A stretch of DNA of 64,000 nt, taken from positions 38,114,826-38,178,825 of the forward strand of contig JAJEKV010000001.1 of NCBI GenBank assembly GCA_021234155.1, given 5' to 3'. Both the position numbers and the translations under genes were made by a program. A model generated the notes under the pieces. It saw nothing but the letters and a program-made list of their open reading frames with translations. It was not told the origin of the DNA and did no database searches. Source of the DNA: Isoetes taiwanensis (lineage: Eukaryota > Streptophyta > Lycopodiopsida > Isoetales > Isoetaceae). Of the stretch, positions 1 to 12,490 are shown in pieces; positions within the stretch are counted from its first letter, which is position 1, and every line of letters begins with the position of its first letter.

Positions 1-230
1 AAGCAGTGAGGGCATGGAAGAAAGCAAACCTCATGCTCGCTGGCTTCAAAAGAGTTTAGTCATACTGTGTCTTTCTCTAAGAAAGTCTAGATGCAGGCAT
101 CTTTAGGGAATTAGTCATTGTCCATGCTCCATAAGCAGTCAAGGCATGGGACAAGGCATGCTTGCTGGGGTTAAAAGAGTCTATCTATACCGTGTCTCTT
201 CTAAGAAAATCTACATGCAAGCATCTTTGG
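1..230. repeat. Diverged direct repeat, period about 132 bp
   Basis: The stretch starting at 1 (aagcagtgagggcatgg) recurs at 133 (aagcagtcaaggcatgg). The similarity continues about 95 bases through the AAAGAGT and GCATCTTT blocks, with scattered substitutions. No coding signal was recognised in either copy. From 230 to about 820 I see only AT-rich sequence. Confidence 0.6.
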
Positions 231-832
231 TTCTCTCATTGTATATGATGAGAAATGTTCTATCTATATATATATATATTGTGGAGAGGTTTAACAAGAG
301 GGATTTCTTCCAATTATTGAGAGTTACCAGGTGGGCATCCATCAAGTCTAGTTGTTAGTTGTTTCACTGTTTTTTGTACTATAGCTTTTGTTTGTGACTG
401 AAATAGCTTTTGTTTTACATGAAAAAGCAGTAGAAATTTTGTACAGATTGTGTTAGGCCGCTAGAATTCTCTTGTTCATGAGTGTTAATACTTTTTCTCC
501 TTATGGACATGGGCCATGGCTACAAAGTCCGTGATACAAACCTATGACAGCTATAAAAAATATGCTCTCGTGGCCAACGCTTTCTTGTATAGATTTAGCT
601 CCTTCTCTGTGTGTAGATCAATAATCAATAGTATGCCAAAACAAATTATTTGATCATAATTGAGGAGTTGCACCACGAAGATGGCCTCTTATCCCTACTT
701 TCAAGTGACTTTTTGCTACTAAAACCAAATTCTATGTGAAATAATTAACAAGGTGTAAATTATCTATGCAAAATATTTATCGCGATGGCATTCTTTCCCG
801 ACTCCTTGTAAATTATCTATGCAAAAAATTTA

Positions 833-1245
833 TTGCATCGGGAAGCCAATAAACGAGGGAAGCTTTACAATCGGAAAAATTCCACTTTTCTCTTTAATCT
901 TAATGACCATGTACGAAAGATTTCATCATTTAGCATACTGTTGCAAAAGATTATACTTCTTATTTGTGTGTTTGTTGCATGTCGCAAAGGTGATAAACTC
1001 AAATTTGCAAATCATTCTCCAAATCCAAATTGCTATGCAAAGGTAATAAATATGTTTATTAGATGCTGAAAAACATTAGACCATGTGCTTTAATGGCTTG
1101 TTTTTATTGGTCAGGTCATTATGGTTGATGGAGGTATATTTGCGAAAGAAAAAATAGAAGCTGAAGAAGAGCTATTCTATGATTATCGTTATGAGCCTGA
1201 CTGTGCCCCAGTATGAGCCCGAAAACTAGAAGATGGCCCAAAGCA
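833..1245 (+). pseudogene. E(z)/CURLY LEAF-type histone methyltransferase, SET domain fragment
   Basis: Two exon pieces of a Polycomb E(z)-class H3K27 methyltransferase (nuclear, PRC2 catalytic subunit). Piece one, 833-1042, reads [15 protein letters not shown], then FLFNLND, then [19 protein letters not shown], the conserved cofactor-binding NHS region. A GT-AG intron of 72 bases follows (1043-1114). Piece two starts at 1115 and reads IFAKEKIEAEEELFYDYRYEP, with the catalytic YDY. Three lesions are visible: an in-frame 63-base insertion (908-970) between FLFNLND and FVACRKG; loss of several residues before IFAKE; and TGA at 1214-1216 where the family has Trp in APAWAR. The reading frame continues after the stop with ARK. 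Nothing from the N-terminal SANT/CXC part is present. Family identity is very likely; non-function is inferred from the lesions. Confidence 0.88.
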
Positions 1246-3380
1246 TGATGATGTGGGCAATAGCTCGGTCGAGCTCAAAAGACTGCATAACATTATGGAT
1301 CAAAAAACATTATAAAGATGGCAATTTCCACAGAATTCTCCATAACTAGTCTTGTGTATATTGTCAGGTCACATAGTGTGGATTTGATTTAAGCCAGTTC
1401 ATCCTTGGGCCATGGAGGGCAACCCTCCGTGCGCAGCACCTTGTTTTTTTTACGGGCAGGGTTTCTTATTGTGGAGCACGATCCGGGTTTCTTTCTTTGG
1501 AAGGTAGGGTTCATGGCAATTTTGTGCGGTAGGACAGGGCGGCGTGGCCATGGCGGCGTTCTTCAGGCAGTTTATGGCCGACTGCCTGGCCATGGCGAAG
1601 TTGTTCCAGCAGTCCTTTTCTATGTACCATCCATTTTTCTTACTGTGGCTTTTCTTACCGTGCCAGAGATGTCATGATCTTGTGCTGTCCTTTTTTGTTA
1701 TTGTGACAGAACTTTCTTCTTATTCTTATTCTTACGGTAGCAGAGGTGGCCTTATGCCGATATGTTAGGAATTAGCGATTATAAGGAATATTATTGTGAA
1801 TATATACCTAGCCTAACTAAACATTATGCAAAAGCATGTGCGTAATGCAAGTTGCTCGTTTGCATATTTTGCATAAGTTGCTCGTCGTTTCTGGAACAAA
1901 TAACTAGTTTATATTGGGATCTGCAATGAATCCTCAATATCATTAATATAACAAGCAATTCAAGTTGAAATAGTTAGATACATTAGAGTAATTCAAACAA
2001 ATTATGGAGCCATTGAATCAATCCATATTATTGGCACTATTCTCATCAAGTACCATGATAATTGCGGCTTCATAGATCTGATTTTATTCTTTACAGATCC
2101 AATTCTTTCCTGCATTATCCAAGTCTATTTTGGAGAGGTAGATGGAGATGTCAAATCCATCAAGTCCTTTACTGGATTAGGTTTTAACATTGCATCAACA
2201 ATTGGCATCTTCACTTTTTGTTTGAAAAACTTAGCTTTGCTTAACATGATGTACTGCAGGAGATGTTTGGTTTTATAGATCGTTCGTCGCAACTTGCTGA
2301 CCTTTTGTAAAGGGCAACAAGTTGTAAGTGTGTTTTTCACCTTTTACAAAGAGAAATAAGTTGTAAGTGTGTTAAATCAGTATGTTATCATTTTTCCTGA
2401 CGCTCCAATACATTTTTGTTTTTTTTTGAGCAATATAAGAATAATTGCAAGCCTACCTGAAGGGGATCCGGGATCTTGATGAAGCTAGCAGAATCTTTGT
2501 AGAATATTAAGAAATTTAAGGGTATCTTTATGGTACCTTTAATAATCTAGAGGAATCGGGAGGGGAAATTACGAATCAAGCATAAAGGGAAGATTAGGTT
2601 GACTTCATACAGTTCCTCGTAGCGGTGTTGGCTGATACAATCCACTGACTATAATTATCTTACTATTGCTTGCACTCTATTGCTAGACTATAGAATTACA
2701 CTCTTTTAAACTTAAAAGATTAGATTCTTTTACCGTTAGGAGAGAGGCTATGGAACTATATGGCAATGTTTTTTGCTATAATATTGGATACCGATCTATT
2801 GAAGCCTAGACTTTACTTCCGCATCTTCGTAAACCAGGTCACACACCCATTTATAGTATAAAAACTTGTTTAAATCTATTTGTACAGATTTTCCAGCATC
2901 ATATTTATGGTTGTTCTTGGTGGTGGCAGATGGTGTATATGGCATCGAAAGTCTAAGCTGCATGACAAAAATCATCATGTAAGGTGACAGGTGTAACTAT
3001 GTATTATTAGTGGCCAGGGTTGTTGACCAGTTTGTCTTAAACAAAGACCTAATTCTGTCATAAACGACCATTCATGATGGCTTCTGGTAAAGTAAACAGA
3101 GGTCGGGGCTCTGCATCGCATGCTCAATTGCGTTCTTTGCTCAAACTTCAAATATCCCATTTTATTAGCGCAGACACAGGAAAACACATCACTTTATGCT
3201 TCACTGATTCAGACAATCGCAATAGATAGAATAACAACTTGATATGATTTTCTGAAGAAAACTTCTATTGCAAAGGATTAGGATTAGGATCTGGTTGTAG
3301 AAATGTATTATAGATGTGCTTTTTTAAAAGCATTCATGAAGATGTTTTGGTCATAACGCAATAAGGAAAATCATGCTGGT
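1246..3380. other. No gene recognised
   Basis: Short open frames here have no recognisable motif, and base composition is AT-rich with T tracts. I see no repeat, RNA gene or transposon end that I can support. Confidence 0.5.
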
Positions 3381-3388
3381 AGGTTTCA

Positions 3389-3392
3389 CAAA

Positions 3393-3423
<31 letters not shown>

Positions 3424-3441
3424 CACACACAACAACAACAG
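3389..3441. repeat. Compound microsatellite A(n)(AC)n(AAC)n
   Basis: An A tract of about 20 bases runs directly into about ten AC units and then AAC units. The structure resembles a retroposon A-tail that expanded, but no upstream element was recognised. Confidence 0.9.
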
Positions 3442-5063
3442 TGATTCAAGTGAGGTTCTTATGTTGTTAGACGAATGGAGTGTGCACATCAATGCTTTTA
3501 CTGGAAAGGAAATGGTCTAAGACAAATCTGGACAGACATAAAATGCCCAAGTTCCAATGTTTTTCAAGCCATTGCAATGTGCAATTACACGTTGTATATC
3601 TAGCATAATGACAGGGGGTTTTCTTTGTATTTTTGTAGGGTTTTCATATGATTTGTTGGCCGTATTCCATGGCACATACTAATGCGTACATCTAGAGTGC
3701 GCATTGTATTCCATGTTTTAATTCCTAGTTTAGCCCCATGTTTGCATGGTTTTTTGTGCCATCCAAATTTATCGTCCCGTTTTAATGGCCAAGATTGACT
3801 CTTTAATTCTTAATCAAGGGATGATATTGAAGCCCCATTTAGCTTCTGGTATATCTCAAAACTCACATGCAGATATTGAGCTATTCCTTTCTAGGCCAAA
3901 AACTGGCAAAAGGGAAATCAAACTTTTTTACAGAGGGGGCCAGCGTCGGATTTAGTCATGGGCAGCATCGGAATTATAAGGGGGCTGCATCGAAACTTAC
4001 AGGACAGCATCAACGGCCGCCAACCAGCTTCCGGATCATCTCCAACAGGCAGCTACTGTCGGATTTGCCAAAATCGATTATGTCCCTAAGCCAGCCGGAT
4101 TCTTCTGCTGGTAATCTAGTTCTTTGCCTTGATGTTTGCTACAGCCTCCTGCCTTGTTGTTAATTCTGCCAGAGCTCTACACCGGAAGGCCCGGTTGGGT
4201 GGAGAACTGCCATTAATTACCTTGTGAATCAGAATCTTCCTCTAGTTTTGGTGAACTAGAGCCGGATCTACCTAAGCTATTGGTGTAGCTCGTAACACTA
4301 GGGTTATTTTACGGTTATTTTAGGGTCAGCAGCTGGGGCAGCTTTTCTTTCCGCCATCATAGTAAACCCGCTTGATGTTGTGAAGGTATGATGGATATTC
4401 TTCCCACTATTAAGTAGAAAGATTTGAAGAAAGCGTTATAATTGCTCATTGCCTCAGAGCCTCCGCCTCAGAAATCCAGAGACGTTGGGGCTTTGTCTCT
4501 TATCTGAGGGCCTTATGCTATGCTACTGCAACTTGCAACTGTGAGTGCTTGTTTCAGCTGGTCTTGGAATACAAGGCTCTCCGCACTTTGTTTTCAGCAG
4601 TGAATACATCTAGCGACATTCCGGAGATATCAAGTATTCTGCCACATCATCTGTTGTTAAAGTGTTTGACCCATTCACATATTATTTCCAATAAGATATT
4701 TCACAGGATTGTACATGTTATTGCATTAATCTTTCTTTCTGTCATACTCTACTAGTATTTGATCCATTGTTTTTTATTTTGATTTTTAATGTAGTTGCAG
4801 TGGCGGCAGACATGTAGTATATCAGTTCCATCACATCTCTCAAACTATAGATGCACTCAAACTTCTTCTGGTATAGATATTACTTTTGATATCCCTACTA
4901 TTACATGTGGTACTGCTAGCACACTGAATTCCTTCTTTCAAATGCTCACTAATTTTACCTCATCACTAATTTTACCTCATCTTACTGCAGCACATATGAC
5001 GTTATACTTGGTGACTTAAGGATGCCTACTGTGGCTTGCATTGGCATGCTGTTGCATTGAAGT

Positions 5064-5453
5064 GATGTGCTTTTTTAATGAGCTGATCCAGTTAAACCAG
5101 TATGGTATGACATGGATGTGCTTTTTTAATGAGCTGATCCAGTTAAACCAGTATGGTATGACATGGAGAAGAACAATTCAATTCAATAAATGTGGGACTT
5201 AATCCTCAACGAGCTCCTGTCCTGGTTGATGCAGCAGCAGCTGTGGCTTACACATGATCTCTAGTGAATTAGTATTTTTAAACAATGAAGATAATATAAT
5301 TACCAGTATGGTATGACATGGAGAAGAACAATTCAATTCAATAAATGTGGGACTTAATCCTCAACGAGCTCCTGTCCTGGTTGATGCAGCAGCTGTGGCT
5401 TACACATGATCTCTAGTGAATTATTATTTTTAAACAATGAAGATAATATAATT
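5064..5453. repeat. Two nested tandem duplications (periods 51 and 155 bp)
   Basis: The 51-base unit beginning GATGTGCTTTTTTAATG at 5064 is repeated at 5115. A 155-base unit beginning ACCAGTATGGTATGACATGG at 5147 is repeated from 5302 to about 5453, nearly identical except for one missing GCAGCA triplet pair. The two duplications overlap at the ACCAGTATGG block, so they arose in sequence. No coding role is visible. Confidence 0.9.
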
Positions 5454-5805
5454 ACCTTTCTTTCAGTCTAGCTGCATGAAAATAGCGGTTTAACAATCTT
5501 CTTTTGTTTCTTCTATATGTTCATCTTTTTGAGTTGTGTTGCAGATAGCTCTTCTCTAGGAATATTCATTAAGTTTACTTGCGTTCTCTTTTTACTTACC
5601 ACATTGTTTTTTACTTGTATTTCGTAACGAGGCACACACGGAAATGACAATTTCAATTGCAAAGCAAGATTCAAACTTTGCATTGAAAATGCACTAAACA
5701 AAGATACTTTTGGACTTTAATCTCTCGTCTTTTTATCACTCTAACATCCCCCAAATGTTTACCTACATATAACAACTAACATATAATTACTATTAACATT
5801 AATTA

Positions 5806-6156
5806 GCCCCGAAGGGGCAAAAAAAAATTTTAATCTATAACAAAAACCATTACATTGCACGCCTTACAATTAAATTCCCCCTTAAACCCCCTTTTGTTTG
5901 GGTGCTTATTCACAGGGGGGGTGACGTAGGGCAGCGAGAGCCCTTATAATTATGTTTTGCACGTACAAAAATAACACCATATAGTATATTGCTTGAAATC
6001 TTATAGTATCTTGCAAATTTTGTTATACAGTATAGCAATTTCTGTACATCCATACCCCACAAACGAGGAACTTTACGTATGGTGTAGATTAAGGAATAAG
6101 GGGTGAATATGCCTATCCAACAGCTCTCGTTGCCCGGAGTCACCCCCCGTGTGAAT
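5806..6156. repeat. Fold-back (MITE-like) element, copy 1
   Basis: Starts with a small hairpin GCCCCGAAGGGGC (5806-5818). An arm ATTCACAGGGGGGGTGAC near 5909-5925 is the inverse of GTCACCCCCCGTGTGAAT at 6139-6156, giving a stem-loop of about 250 bases. Bases 5831-5913 are the perfect inverse of 8099-8181. No protein-coding content. Confidence 0.6.
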
Positions 6157-6683
6157 ATGTAGCATTATAACAGGAGGTTTTTTTTTGTGATTTTATACGC
6201 TTTTTGGCATGGTTTTCATATGATTTCATGGGCGTATTGCACGAGGCATACTAATCAGTATATCTAGAGTGCACCAAATTTTTGCATGCAATTTGTGCAA
6301 TTTTTGTTTCATGCTCTTCAATGGTTAAGATCAGAGGGCTTGCAAAGAAAGCCCTCTTTTAATCCAAAAAGATCCAAGGGCAGCCCTTTTCTCATGAATT
6401 GAAGACAGCCGGAATTAGGGCAGGGTTAGGGTTTGTGGAATCGATGATGGCTCCATAACCTTGCCCCTTGCCATAACCTTGCCCCTTTGCATGAGCCTTC
6501 CTTTCTGCTATTATGGCAATCAGATTATTGCTACGGTAAGAGTTTTATTGAACTCAGTCTTGGGTAGGATAAAATGCCATTTCATCATCTTCGCTTTTCA
6601 GGCATTTCTGGAGTATAATGGCGGAAGAATCCTCTTTAACTGGGACGATTTCAAAGTAAAAATAGCTCCCACACTAGATTATG

Positions 6684-6818
6684 CCTCCATGGTATCGTTG
6701 TTTTTTGTTGTTGTTGCAGAATGCAAGAGGATTTCATAATAAACAAATATGTTTTGAAAAGATCGGAAGGAAACTTATCATATTGCAAGTTTTAATTTGG
6801 ATCAGATGATGAGACAGA
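6684..6818 (+). repeat. Direct repeat copy 1 (partner 7187-7338)
   Basis: From CCTCCATGGTATCGTTG to GATGAGACAGA, this block is repeated about 500 bases downstream with near identity. It follows a possible small exon: after a CTTTTCAG acceptor (to 6600) the frame FLEYNGGRILFNWDDFK runs to a GTAAAA at about 6655. That exon is not assigned to any family. Confidence 0.75.
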
Positions 6819-7186
6819 CCAGGATTTGTCTTAACTGCATTCTGTTCGCAGGCCTCTGCAAAGGTAGGACGAATGTGATAGTCTATCCAACGCATGCATA
6901 TGGCAAAAAATATTAGGGCCAATGTCTCTTCTTTCGGTTTACATGGAGCTGTAGCCGATTATGCAGAAGGAAAATAGATATGGTGTCTACTTGTTGGCGG
7001 ATCTTGGACAGCGAAAATAGGCTATTAGACACGATTTGATTTAATATGCAGTCTACAAGAAAAGATACAGGGTGTTTGGATACTCGCCCCCTTGCAAACA
7101 AGGCAGAATTTTATTACTGAGATTCGATCCCTGATACGGATGCTGGCAGGTTGATCTTATATAAGAAAATCCAAGCTAGGCCGATC

Positions 7187-7338
7187 CCTCCATGGTATCG
7201 TTGTTTTTTTGTTTTTGTTGCAGAATGCAAGAGGATTTCATAATAAACAAATATGTTTTGAAAAGATCGGAAGGAAACTTATTATATAGCCCTGTGATCA
7301 TATTGCAAGTTTTAATTTGGATTGGATGATGAGACAGA
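7187..7338 (+). repeat. Direct repeat copy 2 (partner 6684-6818)
   Basis: Same sequence as copy 1 with an extra piece of about 18 bases (TATAGCCCTGTGATCA) and few substitutions. The higher similarity than the surroundings points to a recent local segmental duplication. Confidence 0.75.
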
Positions 7339-7949
7339 AGGCATTTGTATTTAGAGCAAAAAATGTTGAATTCCAAGGAAATCCTTAATGACTATTTTTC
7401 TTCCTTTGGGGCCCCAATTTTCTTCAGATTTATTTCACAACGTTACACGGGAAAGAAACGGGTAAGTGATGAGCAAGCTCCTCAAAAGACTAGAGAAGAT
7501 TCCAAACAGACTAGGCTTGATACAGGATCTGTAGAAATGCTTTCATTTGCCATGTAGATCCTTTTTATTTTTTCTCCTTTCCGAGATTATCCATGAAAGT
7601 TTAATCTTATCCATGAAAGTTTAATCTTCCTATCCGGTTATGCCATGTCGCTATTCACATCTTGGGAGGCTGTCCATCATTTTTATCATGACCCTGCTGG
7701 TAAATATCAACAGATCTAGGTGCGATTATAGAGAACATTTGGAGGCTTTTCAAAAGATATATTAACCAATGCTAAATGTTAAATATATTCTTGCTATCTT
7801 TATATTTGGACAAATTGCATGTTCCTCTTAAAACTAATTCATGTTCTAGCATGAACCATGCCCTCTTATACATGTGTTCAACTAGAATATCCAAGCTTCT
7901 TAGTAATTAATATATAGATCCTTAAAGTTTACTTATGTTTGCTGTTGTT

Positions 7950-8181
7950 AGGGCCCGAAGGGCCCAAAATTTTTTTTAGTATAAAACACATAACTACCAT
8001 TAATATTAATTAACACAAACCATTGGGTCCAACACATTTAAATTAAAATCCCCCTTAAACCCCCTTTGGTTTGGGTGCATATTCACACGGGGGGTGACGT
8101 GAATAAGCACCCAAACAAAAGGGGGTTTAAGGGGGAATTTAATTGTAAGGCGTGCAATGTAATGGTTTTTGTTATAGATTA
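7950..8181. repeat. Fold-back (MITE-like) element, copy 2
   Basis: Begins near a small hairpin GGGCCCGAAGGGCCC at about 7950. Bases 8047-8086 and 8099-8136 are inverse copies (CCCCCTTAAACCCCC against GGGGGTTTAAGGGGG) forming a hairpin around ACGGGGGGTGAC. The right arm, 8099-8181, is a perfect 83-base inverse of 5831-5913. The hairpin loop sequences GAA at 5811 and 7956 also agree, so both elements belong to one family. Confidence 0.65.
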
Positions 8182-8189
8182 GTTCTTTT

Positions 8190-10195
8190 CTATCTAAGCC
8201 TATGATCTATGCATACACAGACTGGAGTGATAGCAATTATAATCATTGACAAAGAAAAAAAAAACTCTAAGCATAATTAAAGTTCTAAACTTTTTGGATA
8301 TAAATAGAAAATTGTTTTTAATAAATCTAATCTTTAAGTTAAACTTGACTAGAGAAAGTGTCATATTTTAGATGTTAAAATTAGAAATTGTCATTCTACT
8401 AAGAAATAGGAAAACATATGTTGCCCACTATAACCAATGGAGTGGGGCTTAGTTCTCTATACCTTAACAATTTCAATACATGGGGTAGGGTGAATGAAAA
8501 ATGATTCCTAGATACTACGCTTTGCCAACCATGAGCATTTCCCCATTATGTCAATGCATAACCAATATAGTGAATCGACACCACCTTGCATCTTACTTTG
8601 GTTTCAATCTTCCTTAAAACTAATGTCGTAACATTGTTTCTTTCAACTCTGAAATAGGAATTATAGAGCGAGCATACTTACAAGCTCCCAATGTAAGCCC
8701 TGCAATGTAACATATAATACAATATTTGCTATGTTTCCAATCTAAGCTCAGAGATATTATGCAACACTATTTAACATGAAGTAGCGAGGTTTCTTTGAAG
8801 TGTTGCTTCATTGTGGCCCAAAAAATTTACATGCTCTTAATTCATGCCCAGCAATGCTGGGCACCATTACTAGTTATTTTATAATTTGTGCAGAGCCTTT
8901 ATTCACCCAATTAGCGAAGAGCATAGTAAGATATACAACCAGCTACTGCAGTACTTTATTGGAGCTCTCTCAACCTCTTCTTGCTCATTAGTACTATGGG
9001 GGCTACTACCTTTCCAAAAAGCACTATAGCAATGGCTACAACCTCTTCCCAACATCCAAGTACTATGGAAGATAATTCCTCAATTTCCTACAATCATCTA
9101 CTTATATAACCACCACCTTGCTCCATTAACCTCAAAAAAACTGGCCCTAAGTTACAACACTTAAAGTCCAGAATCTATGAAACAATTCCAATCAGCAGTG
9201 GCACCAGAATAACCTTTGCAAGCCATCAATTCTAACCCATGATCCCAATGAAGCTTCTCCCCGAAAATAGCAGCTTCAAATGATAGCTGGATACTATGGG
9301 AGACTTGCTCTACCTTTTCTTCAGCCATCACTCCATGCAAAACTACCCTAGGATTGAAGTGCCAAAATTGACCCAACATCTAAGCCCGCGTGGCCTTGTC
9401 ACCGCTAGAACCATATGCAAATATATCATGGGCCTCTCGTCTCCTAATATTGCAGGTATAAATTATAGAAATCTCACGTAAAGCTCCTATTGGCTGGGAC
9501 AAGAGAACGTGAGCCTATCTGAACATCCTTCTAAAAGAATAGTTACTTCAGTATAGCACTTGAAAAGAAGCAAAACTTTAATGATCAAACTCCAATGTAG
9601 AGTGTAAGTACCAAATTCATCACTGCATCCACACCTAGATAAAACTTACCATCATCTAAAACGTGATCTCCAATATGCAATTCCCCACCAAAATATTTTC
9701 TTGTAAATCCTGCGCAAATGGTTCATCCACATATAATAGATAGGTTTCAAATGTCGGTTTAATATTTAAAGCCCATCAAATCCTCTACTAATGTGCTATT
9801 GCAAGAGTAGAAAGAGCACCAGCCAAAGGGAAATGCAAAGGCAAACCTGATACTATATGATGTTAGTGCCAGAGAACACAAGCAGGGCCTGCAGTGAGTG
9901 CAGACCACCGAAAAATCTGCAACAAGTGCAGACATCACGACAGTGAGTGCGGGCTTCAAGAAATGCAAGAAATAATCATTAGATCTGAAAAACTAAGCCT
10001 CTTACTATTTATACGCGCTAGCAGTAGCTAGAAAATGAGACACAGACAAAATTAGAGCGCAGAGACTCTAAGCCATCACGAATCTATGAGCACATGCTGC
10101 TTGCTAGCAACTCTGACTGAAGACCAAAAACTCATGGCAAATACATGAAATAAAATCCTTAGCAAATCACAGCTTGCTGTTTAAAAAAAATTAGT
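8190..10195. other. No gene recognised
   Basis: AT-rich sequence with several open frames under 75 codons and no motif that I recognise on either strand. Confidence 0.5.
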
Positions 10196-10200
10196 TGGAA

Positions 10201-10230
10201 CTAGTTATAGTGCCCGGCGTTGCCGGGCTT
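10201..10230 (-). mobile_element. Helitron-like 3' terminus (hairpin plus CTAG)
   Basis: On the minus strand the sequence reads GCCCGGCAACGCCGGGC (10228-10212), a 7-bp stem, then seven bases, then CTAG (10204-10201) followed by T. A GC-rich hairpin about 10 bases before CTRR at an A/T insertion site is the hallmark of Helitron 3' ends. The element would extend rightward from here; no TC 5' end or Rep/helicase gene was identified. A second copy lies at 60737. Confidence 0.6.
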
Positions 10231-11656
10231 TAGTACAATTTGAAAGATAGTTGTTTGATTGTTGGCTAGAATAGAGAATGCGGCATTTTTTGGTATTTGA
10301 CACGATGCTAAAAAGGAAGGAGTTGTGAATGTGAGTGTGGGTGTGAGGGGCATTATTACACGTTTTGTATTGTTTTGCTATGTAATACAAATGCCAAAAA
10401 GATATAAAATAGATAGAAATGTCAAGACCACACTTTTAGTATACTCCTTCTCGTGATTGAGGCCTTGACTACATACACAAATCCATCTCAAATTCTGATA
10501 GTTAAGCATCTCAAATTCTAATAGTTAAGCATTCCGATGGTTGCATGGAATAAAATAATAAAGCATTCTCACAGCTTAAAGTGATATTTGAGAAGAAATG
10601 ACGACATATACATCCAAAATAATGTTTGAAAAGATATGACGACCCATCAAATGAACCTAAACATGCATCTGTTCTAGCAAGAATATTCAATACTGTGCAA
10701 CAACAACACTTAATAGATAGATGTATTATCTGCAAATGGTGGCCCAAGTGAGGGAGTTGTCGTCCGGAGATTTAAATCTAAATTCAAAATCTAAATTATT
10801 AAATGTAATCACTTCCTGCGATGTCTATGACTTGCAAATGACACTCACCAAGAGAGGATCTTGCAAATCTTTCCATCTACATATTAAAAAGCATTTATGG
10901 TTGAATACATCTCTTTTTGGTTTGAAACAATTTATTGTTCATATAAGAATTAAAGTAAGTCAAGGCAATTTATTATTTTCCTTTTATAAACATAGGAACA
11001 TATTGTATTCCATTGGACCCAAATTTGGTGCTTATAGATATATAATAATCAAGGCATCAACCTAATGAAGGTGAAACATAATAAGATCCTGATGCATATC
11101 CTTTTGAAATTCATGCATTTTCTTGAAGGTGTCATGACTTGAAATGTCTGAGATAGCCGTGATACTCAATATTAGCTTTATACAAAATTTCTCGACTTCC
11201 AATCTGAGATGCTTTTTGCCTTAACAGTGGTTTGTCATGTTATATAGAATTGGATTAGCCAGTATCATGGCAGTGACTGCAAAACATGGAGTCTAAAGAG
11301 GGGGCAAGTAATTGGAAAATGGTATCACGTCTCAAATATCTATAAAATTAACTTTTGCAATCACAAACTGTTTTGGAGGTCACAAGCTTGTAAATGCCAA
11401 AACACTGTGGAAGTTCCCCACTGTTCTAAGATAATGTGCATTCAAATTATTGGCGATATTTTTATTATATTTTGCATGTAGCTTCGCAAAGGTTGCAAGG
11501 TGTTTTCTTTGTTTGATGAGTTCTTTAAGTGATATCATGTGATCATTTTTTTTTTTTTTTTTTTTTTTGAAAAAGTGTTTAAATAGATGAGTTTTCACAC
11601 TTTAAATCAAAGTAGGCCAAAATACCCATATAGATAGCCATTGAAATCATACCTAT

Positions 11657-12490
11657 CTATCCTACTGGACTCTTTAGGCTCAATACATCAACAACATATG
11701 TTTTGTCCCATGGCCCATGCATGGTCTCTTTAGATGTTAAAATAACTATCCTATTAGGCTCTTTAGGCTCAATAACTGAGCATCATATATTTCGTCCTAA
11801 GGTGGCTGTGCTTTGGTAGCAGATTATTTACAGATGCCCTCGGGTGAATGTGCTTGTCCACAGATTTGATCCTCGAGTGTCAGCACTCTGCCCACTGTGC
11901 AAGCAAAGGGACGAGACCATTGATCATTGTTTCTTTTTATGTGATCATCTCCAACCTGTTTGGTCTTGGCTGCTTTCACTTTTTTCATGTGACATTGACA
12001 AGTCAGCAAGTGCTTCTGGCTATTTATTCGGATACTTGGAATAAGGTGCGGAGTCAAGCATTTCATTTGGCATCAGGATGGTTGTTGTGGTCCATCTGGA
12101 AGCGCAGATATTGTGTATCTTTCAGGGTTTCGATATTCCTCCTGCAGTAGTTCTCCAAGACGCACAAGAGAATCGCTAAGGCCCACCATTGTTCTTTGCT
12201 TGCTCCTGCCAAGCGACAGTTGATATTTGAGTCCTATTTGAGTGTGTTGTCTTATGCATAGGCTGGTGGTTCTATTTAGTGGATCATGATTATCCTCTGA
12301 AATTTTATTCCCGCCTCTGCATTTGTATATGGCTTTTGGCTTGGCGTTTCAATAAAGTTTGTCGTTCTTCAAAAAACAAAAAATCATATTTTTCGTCCCA
12401 TGGCCATGTATGGTGTTCGTGAACGTTATAATAATATCTATCTATCTATTCTATTACGCTCTTTGGGCTCAATGATTGAGCACCATATAG
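11657..12490 (+). repeat. About 90-bp imperfect tandem units interrupted by a LINE
   Basis: The phrase CTCTTTAGGCTCAAT (or CTCTTTGGGCTCAAT) occurs near 11670, 11758 and 12460, each with similar flanks and a CCCATGGCCATG-like block (near 11708 and 12394). The third unit is separated from the others by the LINE insertion at 11798-12382. Confidence 0.55.
11798..12382 (+). mobile_element. 5'-truncated non-LTR retrotransposon (LINE) 3' end
   Basis: The plus strand encodes the zinc-binding C-terminal domain of plant LINE reverse transcriptases (zf-RVT): VNVLVHRFDPRVSALCPLC, then DETIDHCFFLCDHLQPVW, with Cys-Cys-His-Cys ligands. The frame shifts near 12010 and continues with LASGWLLWSIWKR. The 3' end is AATAAAGTTTGTCGTTCTTC plus a short A-rich tail. 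Flanking sequences ATCATATATTTCGTCC (11782-11797) and ATCATATTTTTCGTCC (12383-12398) match 15 of 16 and look like the target-site duplication. Homologous to the LINE at 57091-58150 on the other strand. Confidence 0.85.
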
